Origin: Wyeomyia smithii
Lineage: Eukaryota > Arthropoda > Insecta > Diptera > Culicidae
Direction of reading: 5' to 3'
Assembly (NCBI RefSeq): GCF_029784165.1
Contig: NC_073696.1
Location: 47,863,897-47,927,896, forward strand
DNA: 64,000 nucleotides
A program made the translations under genes and the position numbers. Positions within the stretch are counted from its first letter, which is position 1. Each line of letters opens with the position of its first letter. Below are positions 1-8,220 of this stretch, piece by piece. The notes beneath the pieces are model-generated. The model was not told the DNA's origin. It ran no database searches and saw only the letters and a list, made by a program, of their open reading frames with translations.

Positions 1-58
1 GATTAGAAGCAGGTTTTCCAGGTTTTTGGATAGCAATCACCTTTACTTGTCTCCAATC
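1..58 (-). pseudogene. Fragment of the older LINE reverse transcriptase
   Basis: On the minus strand this stretch encodes residues matching the intact LINE at about 2644-2700: the segment with DWRQVKVIAIQKPGKPAS just upstream of the RT fingers. It is the left-hand remainder of an older related LINE that was split by insertion of the element at 71-5944; the right-hand part resumes at 5957. Joining the two sides after removing one target duplication gives a sequence that aligns continuously with the intact copy around 2690-2735. The rest of its RT and RNase H regions would lie left of the window. Split and incomplete, so not functional here. Confidence 0.85.
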
Positions 59-70
59 ATGTGGAATGAT
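59..70. repeat. Left target-site duplication of the LINE
   Basis: ATGTGGAATGAT is repeated exactly at 5945-5956, on either side of the retrotransposon. A 12-bp duplication fits target-primed reverse transcription. The poly-T run (element A-tail) starts immediately after it. Confidence 0.9.
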
Positions 71-446
71 TTTTTTTTTTTTCTTCACATAACATTTATT
101 TGACACGGCACAAATACAATTTAATGTTTAACGGCGCCAATTATATCTGATGACTTAAAAACTAAAGCAAATTTTTTATCCTCGCTGCCGACTACGAGCT
201 GAAATTAAGTCTAACTTAAAACTAGCATGGGATTTCCAATCAGTGTTTTGTTGTTCAATGGTCGTCTGATGATCGTCGAATGGCATGTATGGATTCGTTC
301 TGCTGAGCCACGATGTCGTGAGTTGGGACAGAGGCTCGTAGTCCTTGGGTCCTGGTTCTATTGTGCGGGGTCTGGTTGCTGGTTTTGTGCTTAAGGTTCA
401 AACGTGTTCTTGTCGTTTTGTTGGGTGTAGACGGAGGGGAACGGGA
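71..446 (-). other. LINE 3' UTR and A-tail
   Basis: Follows the ORF2 stop. A poly-T run at 71-82 is the A-tail in element orientation. TTTATT at 95-100 reads AATAAA on the minus strand, 12 bases before the tail, and is a likely polyadenylation signal. No coding potential was seen. Confidence 0.8.
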
Positions 447-3400
447 CTAGACTGGGGCGTGGATGGATTTCAGGAAAACGTATATAAGGGACATGTAGGA
501 TAGGTCACGGCTCGCCAAGACATCACGAACAGGAACAGCCGGCTGTCTACCCTCGGCCTGCAGGGAAGCTATTAATTTAGACCTGGCGTCACGGTGTACA
601 GGGCATGACCAAACCACATGCTCTATGTCGTGATAACCTTCACCACAGGCACAGATACCACTTTCCCCGAGCCCAACACGACGGAGGAGCGCGTCAAATC
701 TATAGTGATTGGACATAAGCCGGGACATCACGCAAATGAAATCCCGACCTACATCCAACCCCTTGAACCACGGGTTCGTCGATACTTTGGGGATTATGGA
801 ATGTAACCACCTTCCCAATTCCCCTCTGGTCCAAGCATTTTGCCAACTGATGATCGTATTCTGACGTACAAGTGCGAAAAATTCATTAAAGGCAATTGGT
901 CTTTCATAAATATCACCGTTTGTTGCGCCCACCTTAGCCAAAGAGTCCGCTTTCTCATTACCCGGTATCGAGCAGTGAGAAGGGACCCACGCTAAGGTAA
1001 TCTGAGTAGATTTTTCGGATAAAGCACTCAGATGTTCCCGTATTTTCCCCAGGAAATACGGAGAGTGCTTAACATCTTTCATCGATCGGAGAGCCTCAAT
1101 GGAACTGAGACTGTCCGTAAAGATGAAATAATGGTCCGTGGGCATTTTTTCGATAATCCCTAGGGTGTACTGAATTGCAGCTAATTCTGCGACGTAAACA
1201 GAAGCAGGATTATCGAGCTTATGGGAGACGGTTAAATTGTTATTGAAGATACCGAAGCCAGTGGACCCATCAAGAAGTGATCCGTCAGTGTAGTACATAT
1301 TGTCGCAGTTGATGTTTCGATATTTATTGGAAAAAATTTTAGGGATCTGCTGCACGCGTAAATGATCCGGGATTCCACGAGTTTCTTCTATCATGGATGT
1401 ATCGAAAAACACAGTAGAATCAGAAGTATTTGATAAGTCGACACGATTTGGAATATTCGAAGAAGGGTTAATATTTTGGGACATGTGATTGAAATACAAT
1501 GTCATAAAACGGGTTTGAGAATTAAGTTCGATTAACCTTTCAAAATTTTCAATCACGGGACGGTTCAAGACCTCACATTTGATTAGAATACGAGAAGACA
1601 GGCTCCAGAAGCGGTTTTTCAATGGTAGTACTCCAGCTAAAACCTCCAAACTCATCGTATGGGTCGACTGCATGCAACCTAAGGCGATACGCAAACAACG
1701 ATATTGTATTCGCTCCAGTTTGATCAAATGTGTGTTTGCTGCGGAGCGGAAGCAGAAACACCCGTATTCAATAACAGACAATATCGTTGTTTGGTAAAGC
1801 CTTATAAGGTCTCCTGGATGGGCTCCCCACCATTGTCCGGTTATTGTACGAAGAAAATTCACTCTTTGTTGACATTTTTTCATCAGATACCTCACGTGAC
1901 AACCCCAGGTGCCTTTAGAGTCGAACCAGACACCAAGATATTTGTGTACCAAAACCTGAGAAATCGTTTTACCCATTAATTGTGTTTGAAGCTGAGCAGG
2001 TTCATGCTTCCTAGAAAAAACTACTATCTCAGTCTTCTCCGGAGAGAATTCGATACCTAGCTGTAAAGCCCAAGCAGACAAATTGTCCAAGGTATCTTGC
2101 AATGGTCCTTGCAAATCGGCAGCTTTGGCTCCTGTAACAGAGATTACACTGTCGTCTGCAAGTTGTCTTATCGTGCATGAATTTGCCAGACATTCGTCGA
2201 TGTCATTTACATAAAAGTTGTAAAGAAGGGGGCTTAAACATGAGCCCTGGGGAAGACCCATGTAGCTAATGCGAAAAGTTGCCAAATCGCCATGCGTAAA
2301 ATGCATGTGCTTTTCGGACAACAAATTGTGCAAAAAATTGTTCAAAATTGGAGAAAATCCTTGTCGGTGAAGTTTACCCGAAAGAATGTCAATAGAAACG
2401 GAATCAAAAGCCCCCTTAATGTCCAAGAACGCAGACGCCATTTGTTCTTTACGAGCATACGCCAGCTGAATATCTGTTGAAAGCAACGCAAGACAATCAT
2501 TCGTCCCTTTGGCACGGCGGAAGCCAAATTGAGTTTCTGATAGTAGACCATTTGATTCGACCCAGTGGTCTAAACGACGGAGTATCATTTTTTCCATCAA
2601 TTTCCGGATACAGGATAGCATTGCAATCGGCCTATAAGAGTTGTGATTAGAAGCTGGTTTCCCTGGTTTTTGGATGGCGATCACCTTCACTTGCCTCCAA
2701 TCCTGGGGTACAATGTTTTGCTCCAGGAACTTATTGAACAAGTTCAACAAGCGCCTCTTGGCATTGCCGGGTAGATTCTTCAACAAGTTGAATTTGATTC
2801 TATCTAATCCAGGCGCGTTATTGTTACAGGACAGGAGGGCAACTGAAAGTTCTGCCATCGTAAAAGGTGATTCTATCGCGTCGTGGCCCGGAGACGCATC
2901 GCGAACAATGTTTTGCTCAGGAACAGAGTCCGGACATACTTTCCTGGCAAAATCAAATATCCACCTACTTGAAGACTCCTCGCTTTCGTTGACCGTTACG
3001 CGATTCCGCATTCTTCGGGCTGTGTTCCAAAGAGTGCTCATCGATGTCTCCCTCGACGTCTCGTTCACGAACCGACGCCAATATCCACGTTTCTTTGCTT
3101 TAGCCAAGCTTTTAAGCTTGGTATCAAGCTCCGAATACCGTAAATAGTCGCCAGGTATACCTCCCGTCTGGTAGGCCTTAAACGCGTCGGATCTTTGCGT
3201 GTAGACATCGGAGCACTCTTGGTCCCACCACGGAGTGGGAGGCCGTTCTTTGATCGTTACGCCGGGATATTTCTTCGTTTGGGCTTGCAACGCGGCGTCG
3301 AGAATCAAGCCCGCGAGGAGGTTGTATTCTTCAAGTGGTGAATGATGTTGAATCGACTCGACCGCTTTTGAAATCATTTCCTCGTATAACTTCCAATCGA

Positions 3401-4133
3401 CATTTCGTGTGAGGTCATACGGAATGTCAATTGGTCGCATGCGAGTTGACCCGTTAGTAATTGAAATAAGAATAGGCAGATGGTCGCTACCGTGAGGATC
3501 GAGGATTACCTTCCATGTGCAATCCAACCGTAGCGACGTCGAACATAAGGATAGATCCAAAGCGCTTGGGCGCGCTGGAGGTTTCGGGATACGTGTCATT
3601 TCACCGTTGTTTAAAATAGTCATGTCGAAGTCATCGCAAAGGTTATAGATTAAAGAGGAGCGGTTATCATTGTATGGGGAACCCCAAGCCACGCCATGAG
3701 AGTTGAAGTCTCCCAAAATCAAACGTGGCGAGGGAAGAAGTTCTATTAAATCAAAGAGCAGCCGTTGCCCAACCTGTGCTCTGGGGGGAATATATATTGA
3801 GGCAATACAAAGCTCTTTACCTTGTATTGTCATTTGACATGCGACAACTTCGATGCCTGGAATCGAGGGGAGGTTAATACGATAGAAAGAATAGCACTTT
3901 TTAATCCCTAAAAGTACTCCTCCATATGGGGTGTCTCGATCAAGGCGAATAATATTAAAATCATGGAAGTTGAGATCAATATTTGAAGTAAGCCAAGTTT
4001 CACAAAGGGAAAATGCATCGCATTTGTTTTTATTTATCAAAACTTTAAACGAATCAATTTTTGGTAAAATACTTCTACAATTCCACTGTAAGACAGAGAT
4101 AGAATCCTTCATATACGCAGTTGAATTAGGCAT
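447..4133 (-). CDS. LINE ORF2: endonuclease / reverse transcriptase / RNase H
   Basis: Encodes the retrotransposition enzyme that nicks target DNA and copies element RNA there. Residue numbers are from the Met at 4133 (1,228 aa). An APE-type endonuclease occupies about 1-225, with QWN (N18), ETW (E45), LGDFN (D142) and SDH (D217, H218). The RT lies at about 430-740, with FLDIKGAFD (D571) and LADDS (D660, D661). RNase H lies at about 945-1070 and keeps D950 (YYTDGS), E983, D1007 (FTDS) and D1063 (GNEKAD). A C-x-C-x(n)-H-x(n)-C motif near 1161-1177 is usual at the end of such proteins. An upstream in-frame Met at 4154 exists, but the older copy aligns from the Met at 4133, whose ATG overlaps the ORF1 stop. 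No frameshift or stop was seen. Confidence in the family is high; activity is inference. Confidence 0.93.
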   Translation of the reverse strand: MPNSTAYMKDSISVLQWNCRSILPKIDSFKVLINKNKCDAFSLCETWLTSNIDLNFHDFNIIRLDRDTPYGGVLLGIKKCYSFYRINLPSIPGIEVVACQMTIQGKELCIASIYIPPRAQVGQRLLFDLIELLPSPRLILGDFNSHGVAWGSPYNDNRSSLIYNLCDDFDMTILNNGEMTRIPKPPARPSALDLSLCSTSLRLDCTWKVILDPHGSDHLPILISITNGSTRMRPIDIPYDLTRNVDWKLYEEMISKAVESIQHHSPLEEYNLLAGLILDAALQAQTKKYPGVTIKERPPTPWWDQECSDVYTQRSDAFKAYQTGGIPGDYLRYSELDTKLKSLAKAKKRGYWRRFVNETSRETSMSTLWNTARRMRNRVTVNESEESSSRWIFDFARKVCPDSVPEQNIVRDASPGHDAIESPFTMAELSVALLSCNNNAPGLDRIKFNLLKNLPGNAKRRLLNLFNKFLEQNIVPQDWRQVKVIAIQKPGKPASNHNSYRPIAMLSCIRKLMEKMILRRLDHWVESNGLLSETQFGFRRAKGTNDCLALLSTDIQLAYARKEQMASAFLDIKGAFDSVSIDILSGKLHRQGFSPILNNFLHNLLSEKHMHFTHGDLATFRISYMGLPQGSCLSPLLYNFYVNDIDECLANSCTIRQLADDSVISVTGAKAADLQGPLQDTLDNLSAWALQLGIEFSPEKTEIVVFSRKHEPAQLQTQLMGKTISQVLVHKYLGVWFDSKGTWGCHVRYLMKKCQQRVNFLRTITGQWWGAHPGDLIRLYQTTILSVIEYGCFCFRSAANTHLIKLERIQYRCLRIALGCMQSTHTMSLEVLAGVLPLKNRFWSLSSRILIKCEVLNRPVIENFERLIELNSQTRFMTLYFNHMSQNINPSSNIPNRVDLSNTSDSTVFFDTSMIEETRGIPDHLRVQQIPKIFSNKYRNINCDNMYYTDGSLLDGSTGFGIFNNNLTVSHKLDNPASVYVAELAAIQYTLGIIEKMPTDHYFIFTDSLSSIEALRSMKDVKHSPYFLGKIREHLSALSEKSTQITLAWVPSHCSIPGNEKADSLAKVGATNGDIYERPIAFNEFFALVRQNTIISWQNAWTRGELGRWLHSIIPKVSTNPWFKGLDVGRDFICVMSRLMSNHYRFDALLRRVGLGESGICACGEGYHDIEHVVWSCPVHRDARSKLIASLQAEGRQPAVPVRDVLASRDLSYMSLIYVFLKSIHAPV
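4126..4133 (-). promoter_or_regulatory. ORF1 stop / ORF2 start overlap (ATGccTAA)
   Basis: On the minus strand the ORF2 ATG (4131-4133) lies 5 bases upstream of the end of the ORF1 TAA (4126-4128). The same arrangement, ATGacTAA, is kept at 6547-6554 in the older copy. Termination-reinitiation at overlapping start and stop codons is established for some LINEs; applying it here is inference. Confidence 0.6.
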
Positions 4134-5496
4134 CGAAGGATACAATCGCTGCAAGGAGAGGCCATTGGGCAGTCAACTGCTTCAAAAATGATCTAACTGT
4201 TGGGAGGAATGCTGTAAGAAAAATTTTAATTGGATCGGGTACATTGAAAGTTTCAAAAATCCAGTCCACAATGTCAGAAAATTTCACTAATCCAGAGTTT
4301 GTTTCATCAACTGGGAGTGTAAAAGGAGCAACTGGGGTTTTAGATGTTCCTGGCAGTGCTGGGAACTCCTTCTGGGACTTTAAATTTGCCAGCCCAGGAG
4401 GAGTTTGCTTCGGTTTTTCCGCAGCACTGTTTGGTTTGTTTGTAACTTTCATTTCACTTTGAGAAATCTTAGGACCTTTTCTGGGAAGTTTAGGAGAGGA
4501 AATATTTTTCCTCTTTCTAGACTCCCCAGGATTGGCGTAAGATGCTCCCGCTGGTGAATCGTCAGAATCGGTTTCCTCAGAGGGCAACAGATCGAAGGGG
4601 TTCGAAGTAACGGGAGAAGTGGTAACGGTCTTCTTCAGCATGTCAGCGTAGGAACGCTTTGAACGCTCTTTGAGAGACCGTTTTATTTTATCCCTGCGCT
4701 GCATGTACACCGCACATGTCGAGAGCTCATGCAGATTTTCTCCGCAGTGAATACACTTTTCAGCGTTAACATTGCAAGAATCTTCCGCATGAGACTCCCC
4801 ACACTTGCCACAACGTGCCTTATTGCAGCAGTAGGCGGCTGTATGGCCTAACTGCTTGCAATTCAGGCAGTTCATGACGCGGGGCACGTAGAGCCTCACA
4901 GGGAGACGAACCCGGTGGATCGAGACGTGGCTTGGTAGTGCAGACCCGGCGAACGTAACTCGAAACGAGTCTGACGGAGTGTATACTGTTTTGCCACCGA
5001 TGATCGATGCTGACCGCAATTGCTTGCAGTCGAGCACCTTTACTTCGGGACACGTTTTGTTCTTAAAGCACCCTTTGGCACTTTGCAGTATACACTCGAC
5101 GGACAGACTCGAATCGGTTATGACACCGTCGATCTCCACGTCTCGTGCGGGTATGTAAACGCGATACTCGCGTGTGAAGAGCTCAGAGCAAGCTATATCG
5201 TTGGCCTCTTTCAGGTTACCGACCACGACACGGAGCTTGTTAGGCCGGACCTTGGAAATTTCGGTCACGCCCTTGTACTCCTTCGTCAGGTCTTTAGAAA
5301 TCTGCAAGAGGTTCAACTTTTTCGATTTCGGTCCTGCCTTTGGCCGAAAATAAACAGTATAGCTGCCCTGGGCTCCGTCTGGGTAAAGCCTGGGGCGAGG
5401 GGGGACTGAAGAATGAACAGGGGAGGGGGTAACAGAGGGGTCAGGGTCAGAGGGGTTCGGGGATGGTGGCGCGGGAGGCGAGGGATCTACATCCAT
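4126..5496 (-). CDS. LINE ORF1: nucleic-acid-binding Gag-like protein
   Basis: A 456-residue protein that would package element RNA into a ribonucleoprotein. Residues 1-35 are Pro/Ser/Asp-rich. A conserved block at about 36-205 carries LYPDG..GSYTVYF and RPNKLRVVV. Three CCHC zinc knuckles follow at C210-C223, C229-C241 and C248-C261. After them come a basic stretch (about 265-285), a low-complexity Ser/Pro/Lys tail and a hydrophobic C-terminus. The architecture matches ORF1 of I-type elements. The ATG at 5496 follows a 448-bp leader, and the older copy starts at the equivalent Met. The stop (4126-4128) lies within an ATGccTAA overlap with ORF2, suggesting coupled translation. Uninterrupted. 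Confidence 0.9.
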   Translation of the reverse strand: MDVDPSPPAPPSPNPSDPDPSVTPSPVHSSVPPRPRLYPDGAQGSYTVYFRPKAGPKSKKLNLLQISKDLTKEYKGVTEISKVRPNKLRVVVGNLKEANDIACSELFTREYRVYIPARDVEIDGVITDSSLSVECILQSAKGCFKNKTCPEVKVLDCKQLRSASIIGGKTVYTPSDSFRVTFAGSALPSHVSIHRVRLPVRLYVPRVMNCLNCKQLGHTAAYCCNKARCGKCGESHAEDSCNVNAEKCIHCGENLHELSTCAVYMQRRDKIKRSLKERSKRSYADMLKKTVTTSPVTSNPFDLLPSEETDSDDSPAGASYANPGESRKRKNISSPKLPRKGPKISQSEMKVTNKPNSAAEKPKQTPPGLANLKSQKEFPALPGTSKTPVAPFTLPVDETNSGLVKFSDIVDWIFETFNVPDPIKIFLTAFLPTVRSFLKQLTAQWPLLAAIVSFDA

Positions 5497-5944
5497 CGCG
5501 CTAAGTTTAGCACACTAGCGCTGACAAGAACACGTACCTTTTTATTTCTCCCTTCCAGTAAGGTTGGTTGTCCGATCGTTCGAAGTAGCAGCCGTTACAG
5601 CCAGCAGCACCAATACAGCAGCACCAAACAGCCACCAGCAGCGAGCCAGGTGTGAGATCACTCCACACAGCGATACAACTCGCTGACACTGATGGCTTCT
5701 TCTTTTTCCTCGTTTGTGTCTCGTCCACTGCTGTAGCACAATCCAGCCAGCAGCCAAATCGGCTTACGCACCAGCTGGCAGTCACGATGCGAAACAGTTG
5801 CACAAAGGAACGACCTTGAACCCGGATTTATTTCACTCGACCAGGGAAACAATGCCAACACTTGTTCACACGTCTTTTGTTTTATACTCTATCGGACCGA
5901 TCACCAAACACGTCCAGTACTGATGCGTGTTCGGCACAGAATGA
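5497..5944 (-). promoter_or_regulatory. LINE 5' UTR with internal Inr and DPE promoter
   Basis: The element's first bases on the minus strand read TCATTC (5944-5939), a perfect insect initiator (TCAKTY). Taking its A as +1, GGACGTG falls at +28 to +34 (5915-5909), exactly matching the downstream promoter element RGWCGTG. No TATA box is needed. This is the known promoter design of Drosophila jockey, Doc and I elements, which must carry their promoter inside the transcript. Its presence at the very edge of the target duplication argues that the 5' end is complete. Confidence 0.8.
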
Positions 5945-5956
5945 ATGTGGAATGAT
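5945..5956. repeat. Right target-site duplication of the LINE
   Basis: Exact copy of ATGTGGAATGAT at 59-70. In the older host LINE these bases encode part of the RT segment (I-I-P-H on the minus strand). Confidence 0.9.
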
Positions 5957-5963
5957 GTTTAGT

Positions 5964-6554
5964 TCAAAAAAAATTATCCAATGCGCTTGGACGAGCCGGT
6001 GGTTTCGGAACACGTGTCATATCTCCATTGTTCAAAACAGTCATATTAAATTTGTCACAAAGATTATAAATCAAAGTGGAGCGGTTATCGTTGTAAGATG
6101 AACCCCAAGCTACACCATGAGAGTTAAAATCTCCCAATATTAAACGGGGTGAGGGTAGAAGTTCGACAATATCAGAAAGCATTTGTTGTCTAATTAGTGC
6201 TTTAAGAGGGATATATACAGAAGCAATGCAGAGATCTTTGTCTTGTATGTTAATTTGACAAGCTACACATTCGATGCCTTGAATTGAAGGTGAATTAATT
6301 TTATAAAAGGAATAACACTTTTTAATTCCTAAAAGTACACCTCCATAGGGAATATCTCGATCTAACCGTACGATATTATAGTTATTGAAATTGAGATTGA
6401 TATCTGAAGTGAGCCATGTTTCACAAATAGAAAACACATCACATTTCAAATTATTAATCATAGCTTTGAATGAATCAAGTTTTGGTATGATACTTCTGCA
6501 ATTCCATTGTAAAATATGTATAAAATCATTAGTCTCAGACGATAAGTTAGTCAT
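5964..6554 (-). pseudogene. Older LINE ORF2, endonuclease domain only
   Basis: 196 residues aligning with the start of the intact ORF2. QWNCRS, CETWLTS, LILGDFNSHGVAWG and PSALD are kept, so the APE-like fold is mostly recognisable. The frame ends at a TGA shortly after PSALD, where an internal deletion joins it to the RT region near residue 470. The SDH motif is therefore lost. The ATG at 6552-6554 supports choosing the equivalent Met (4133) in the intact copy. A dead fragment. Confidence 0.88.
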
Positions 6555-6582
6555 CGAAGGATATTAAAGTAGAAATGAGGGG

Positions 6583-7906
6583 TCATTGAGAGGTAAGCTG
6601 CTTTAAAAATGTTTTGAAAACAGGGAGTAATGAATGAATAAATTTGCTAAAAGGGTCCGGTATGTTTAATGATTCAAGAATCCAGTTTATTACATGAGAA
6701 AATTTCAGAATTCCTGATTTTGTTTGATTATTTGAAGGTGTGAATGAGCTATCACAGTTTTTGGGTGATAGTGGTGGAAACTCTTGTGTTGACTTTAAAT
6801 TTAAAATTCTAGAGGAAGTTTGATTTGATTTTTCAGTATCGTGATTAGATTTGGGAACATTACCATTTCTATTAAGTGATATTTTAGGGCCCTTGTTGGG
6901 AAGTTTTGGGGAAGAAAGATTTTTCCTTTTTCTAGACCAACCAGGGTTTGAAAAAGAAGGACCAGCAAGAGGAACATCGCAGTCCGTCTCATCAGAGGAC
7001 AATAAAACATAAATATTTGAAGAAATAAGAGAATTTGTTTCCGATTGCTTAAGGAGATCAGAATAACTGCGTTTAGCGCGGTCTTTAAGAGATCGTTTTA
7101 TTTTAATTTTATGTTGAATGAATAAGGAACAATTCGAGAGTTCATGTTTAGTTTCACCACAGTAATAACAATTATTATTTTCTTGATTGCAAGAGTCATC
7201 AAGATGGTTACCCCCACATTTACCGCATCGACTTTTATTGCAACAGTAGGCAGAAGTATGGCCTAACTGTTTGCAATTGGTGCAGTTCATGACTCGTGGA
7301 ATATACAGGCGAACGGGTACAAGGACATTGTGAATCGAGATGTGAGATGGTAAAGCAGATCCAGCGAATGTGACACGAAATGAATATGAGGGGGAATATA
7401 TTTTCTCCCCTTCTACAAAGGACACGGATCTCAATTGTTGACAATCGAGAATTTTAACCATTGGAATGGAAGTGTTCTTGAAATATCCAACACCGTCTTT
7501 AAAAAGAAATTCACTGGATAAGCTGGAATCGGTAACAACACCGTCAATTTCTACATCTCGAGCGGGAACATAAACGTGATATTCCCTGGTGAAAAACAAA
7601 CTCCGAAGTAGCAATTTTATTAGCTTGAGTAAGGTCTTTAACCACAACTCTCAACTTGTTAGGTCTGACCTCAGAAATTTCAATGATAGACTTGAAATGA
7701 GACTCTAAATCTTTAGATATCTGAATGATGTTTAAGGGCTTTGATTTAGGCCCTATTTTTGGTTGGAAATAAACAACAAATGAACCAGTCGATCCGTCTG
7801 GATACAGTTTAACGCGTGAGGGAATTGAGCAAACAGTGGAAAAAGGGTCAGGAGGTTTAGGTGTAATAGAAACAGGATCGGCCAAATTTTTTTCATCCAC
7901 TTCCAT
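6583..7906 (-). pseudogene. Older LINE ORF1, frameshifted
   Basis: Two minus-strand frames together cover ORF1. 7544-7906 carries the N-terminus (MEVDEKN..., LYPDG, RPNKLRVVV) and a second frame runs from about 7600 down to 6583. The shift falls near 7590-7605, where the intact copy reads SELFTREY. The three zinc knuckles are still present (CTNCKQLGHTSAYC and two more). Compared with the intact copy, a Trp codon has become TGA at 6583-6585, ending the protein about 13 residues early. Many substitutions are scattered along it, so this copy is clearly older. Confidence 0.88.
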
Positions 7907-8220
7907 TGTGTGTAAAAGAGCACACTATGGTAGGGCAACAAAAAATGCAAATGGATACAAATATAATAAATTAAGTTCTATACTTAGCTGTTATGATAAA
8001 AGAAATCTTGATCTTTAAATTTCTTGGTGTACTTGAATTGTCGTTGATCTTTCGAAACCTTCGAACCCCTTGAAAACTCTGATTCCTGTATCCTGTAGAG
8101 CAGCAAATCTTGAATAGCTCTGGATCTCTTGGAATCTTCAAATCTCTTGAATACTGATGGCGGTATCCTGTAGAGCTGCAAATCCTGGTATTTCCAATAT
8201 TAAATCAATACTTCAGATCT
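7907..8220 (-). other. Probable 5' UTR of the older LINE and flank
   Basis: Lies upstream of the older ORF1. A short unit, tatcctgtagagc plus gcaaatc, occurs twice (near 8087 and 8166), so part of this region is a diverged direct repeat about 79 bp apart. No ORF is supported. The exact 5' boundary of the old element is not visible. Confidence 0.45.

Larger units (their letters stand above)
71..5944 (-). mobile_element. Full-length I-group non-LTR retrotransposon (LINE)
   Basis: A 5,874-bp element on the minus strand with, in order, a 448-bp 5' UTR carrying promoter motifs, ORF1 (three CCHC zinc knuckles), ORF2 (endonuclease, reverse transcriptase, RNase H, terminal Cys/His motif), a 3' UTR with AATAAA and a 12-base A-tail. 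It is flanked by an exact 12-bp target duplication. Possession of RNase H places it in the I group (I, LOA and relatives) rather than Jockey or CR1; the precise clade is not resolved by eye. Both ORFs are uninterrupted and all catalytic residues I checked are present, so it may be recently inserted and possibly active. It sits inside an older element of the same broad family. Confidence 0.93.
5957..8000 (-). mobile_element. Older, decayed I-group LINE (right part)
   Basis: Minus-strand relative of the intact LINE, holding its 5' UTR, a broken ORF1 and the endonuclease part of ORF2. After the endonuclease residues PSALD it jumps directly to the RT pre-fingers segment that continues at 70-1, so about 270 codons were deleted before the younger element inserted. 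ORF1 has one frameshift and a premature stop. The right edge (element 5' end) is not sharp; about 8000 is an estimate. Confidence 0.85.
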
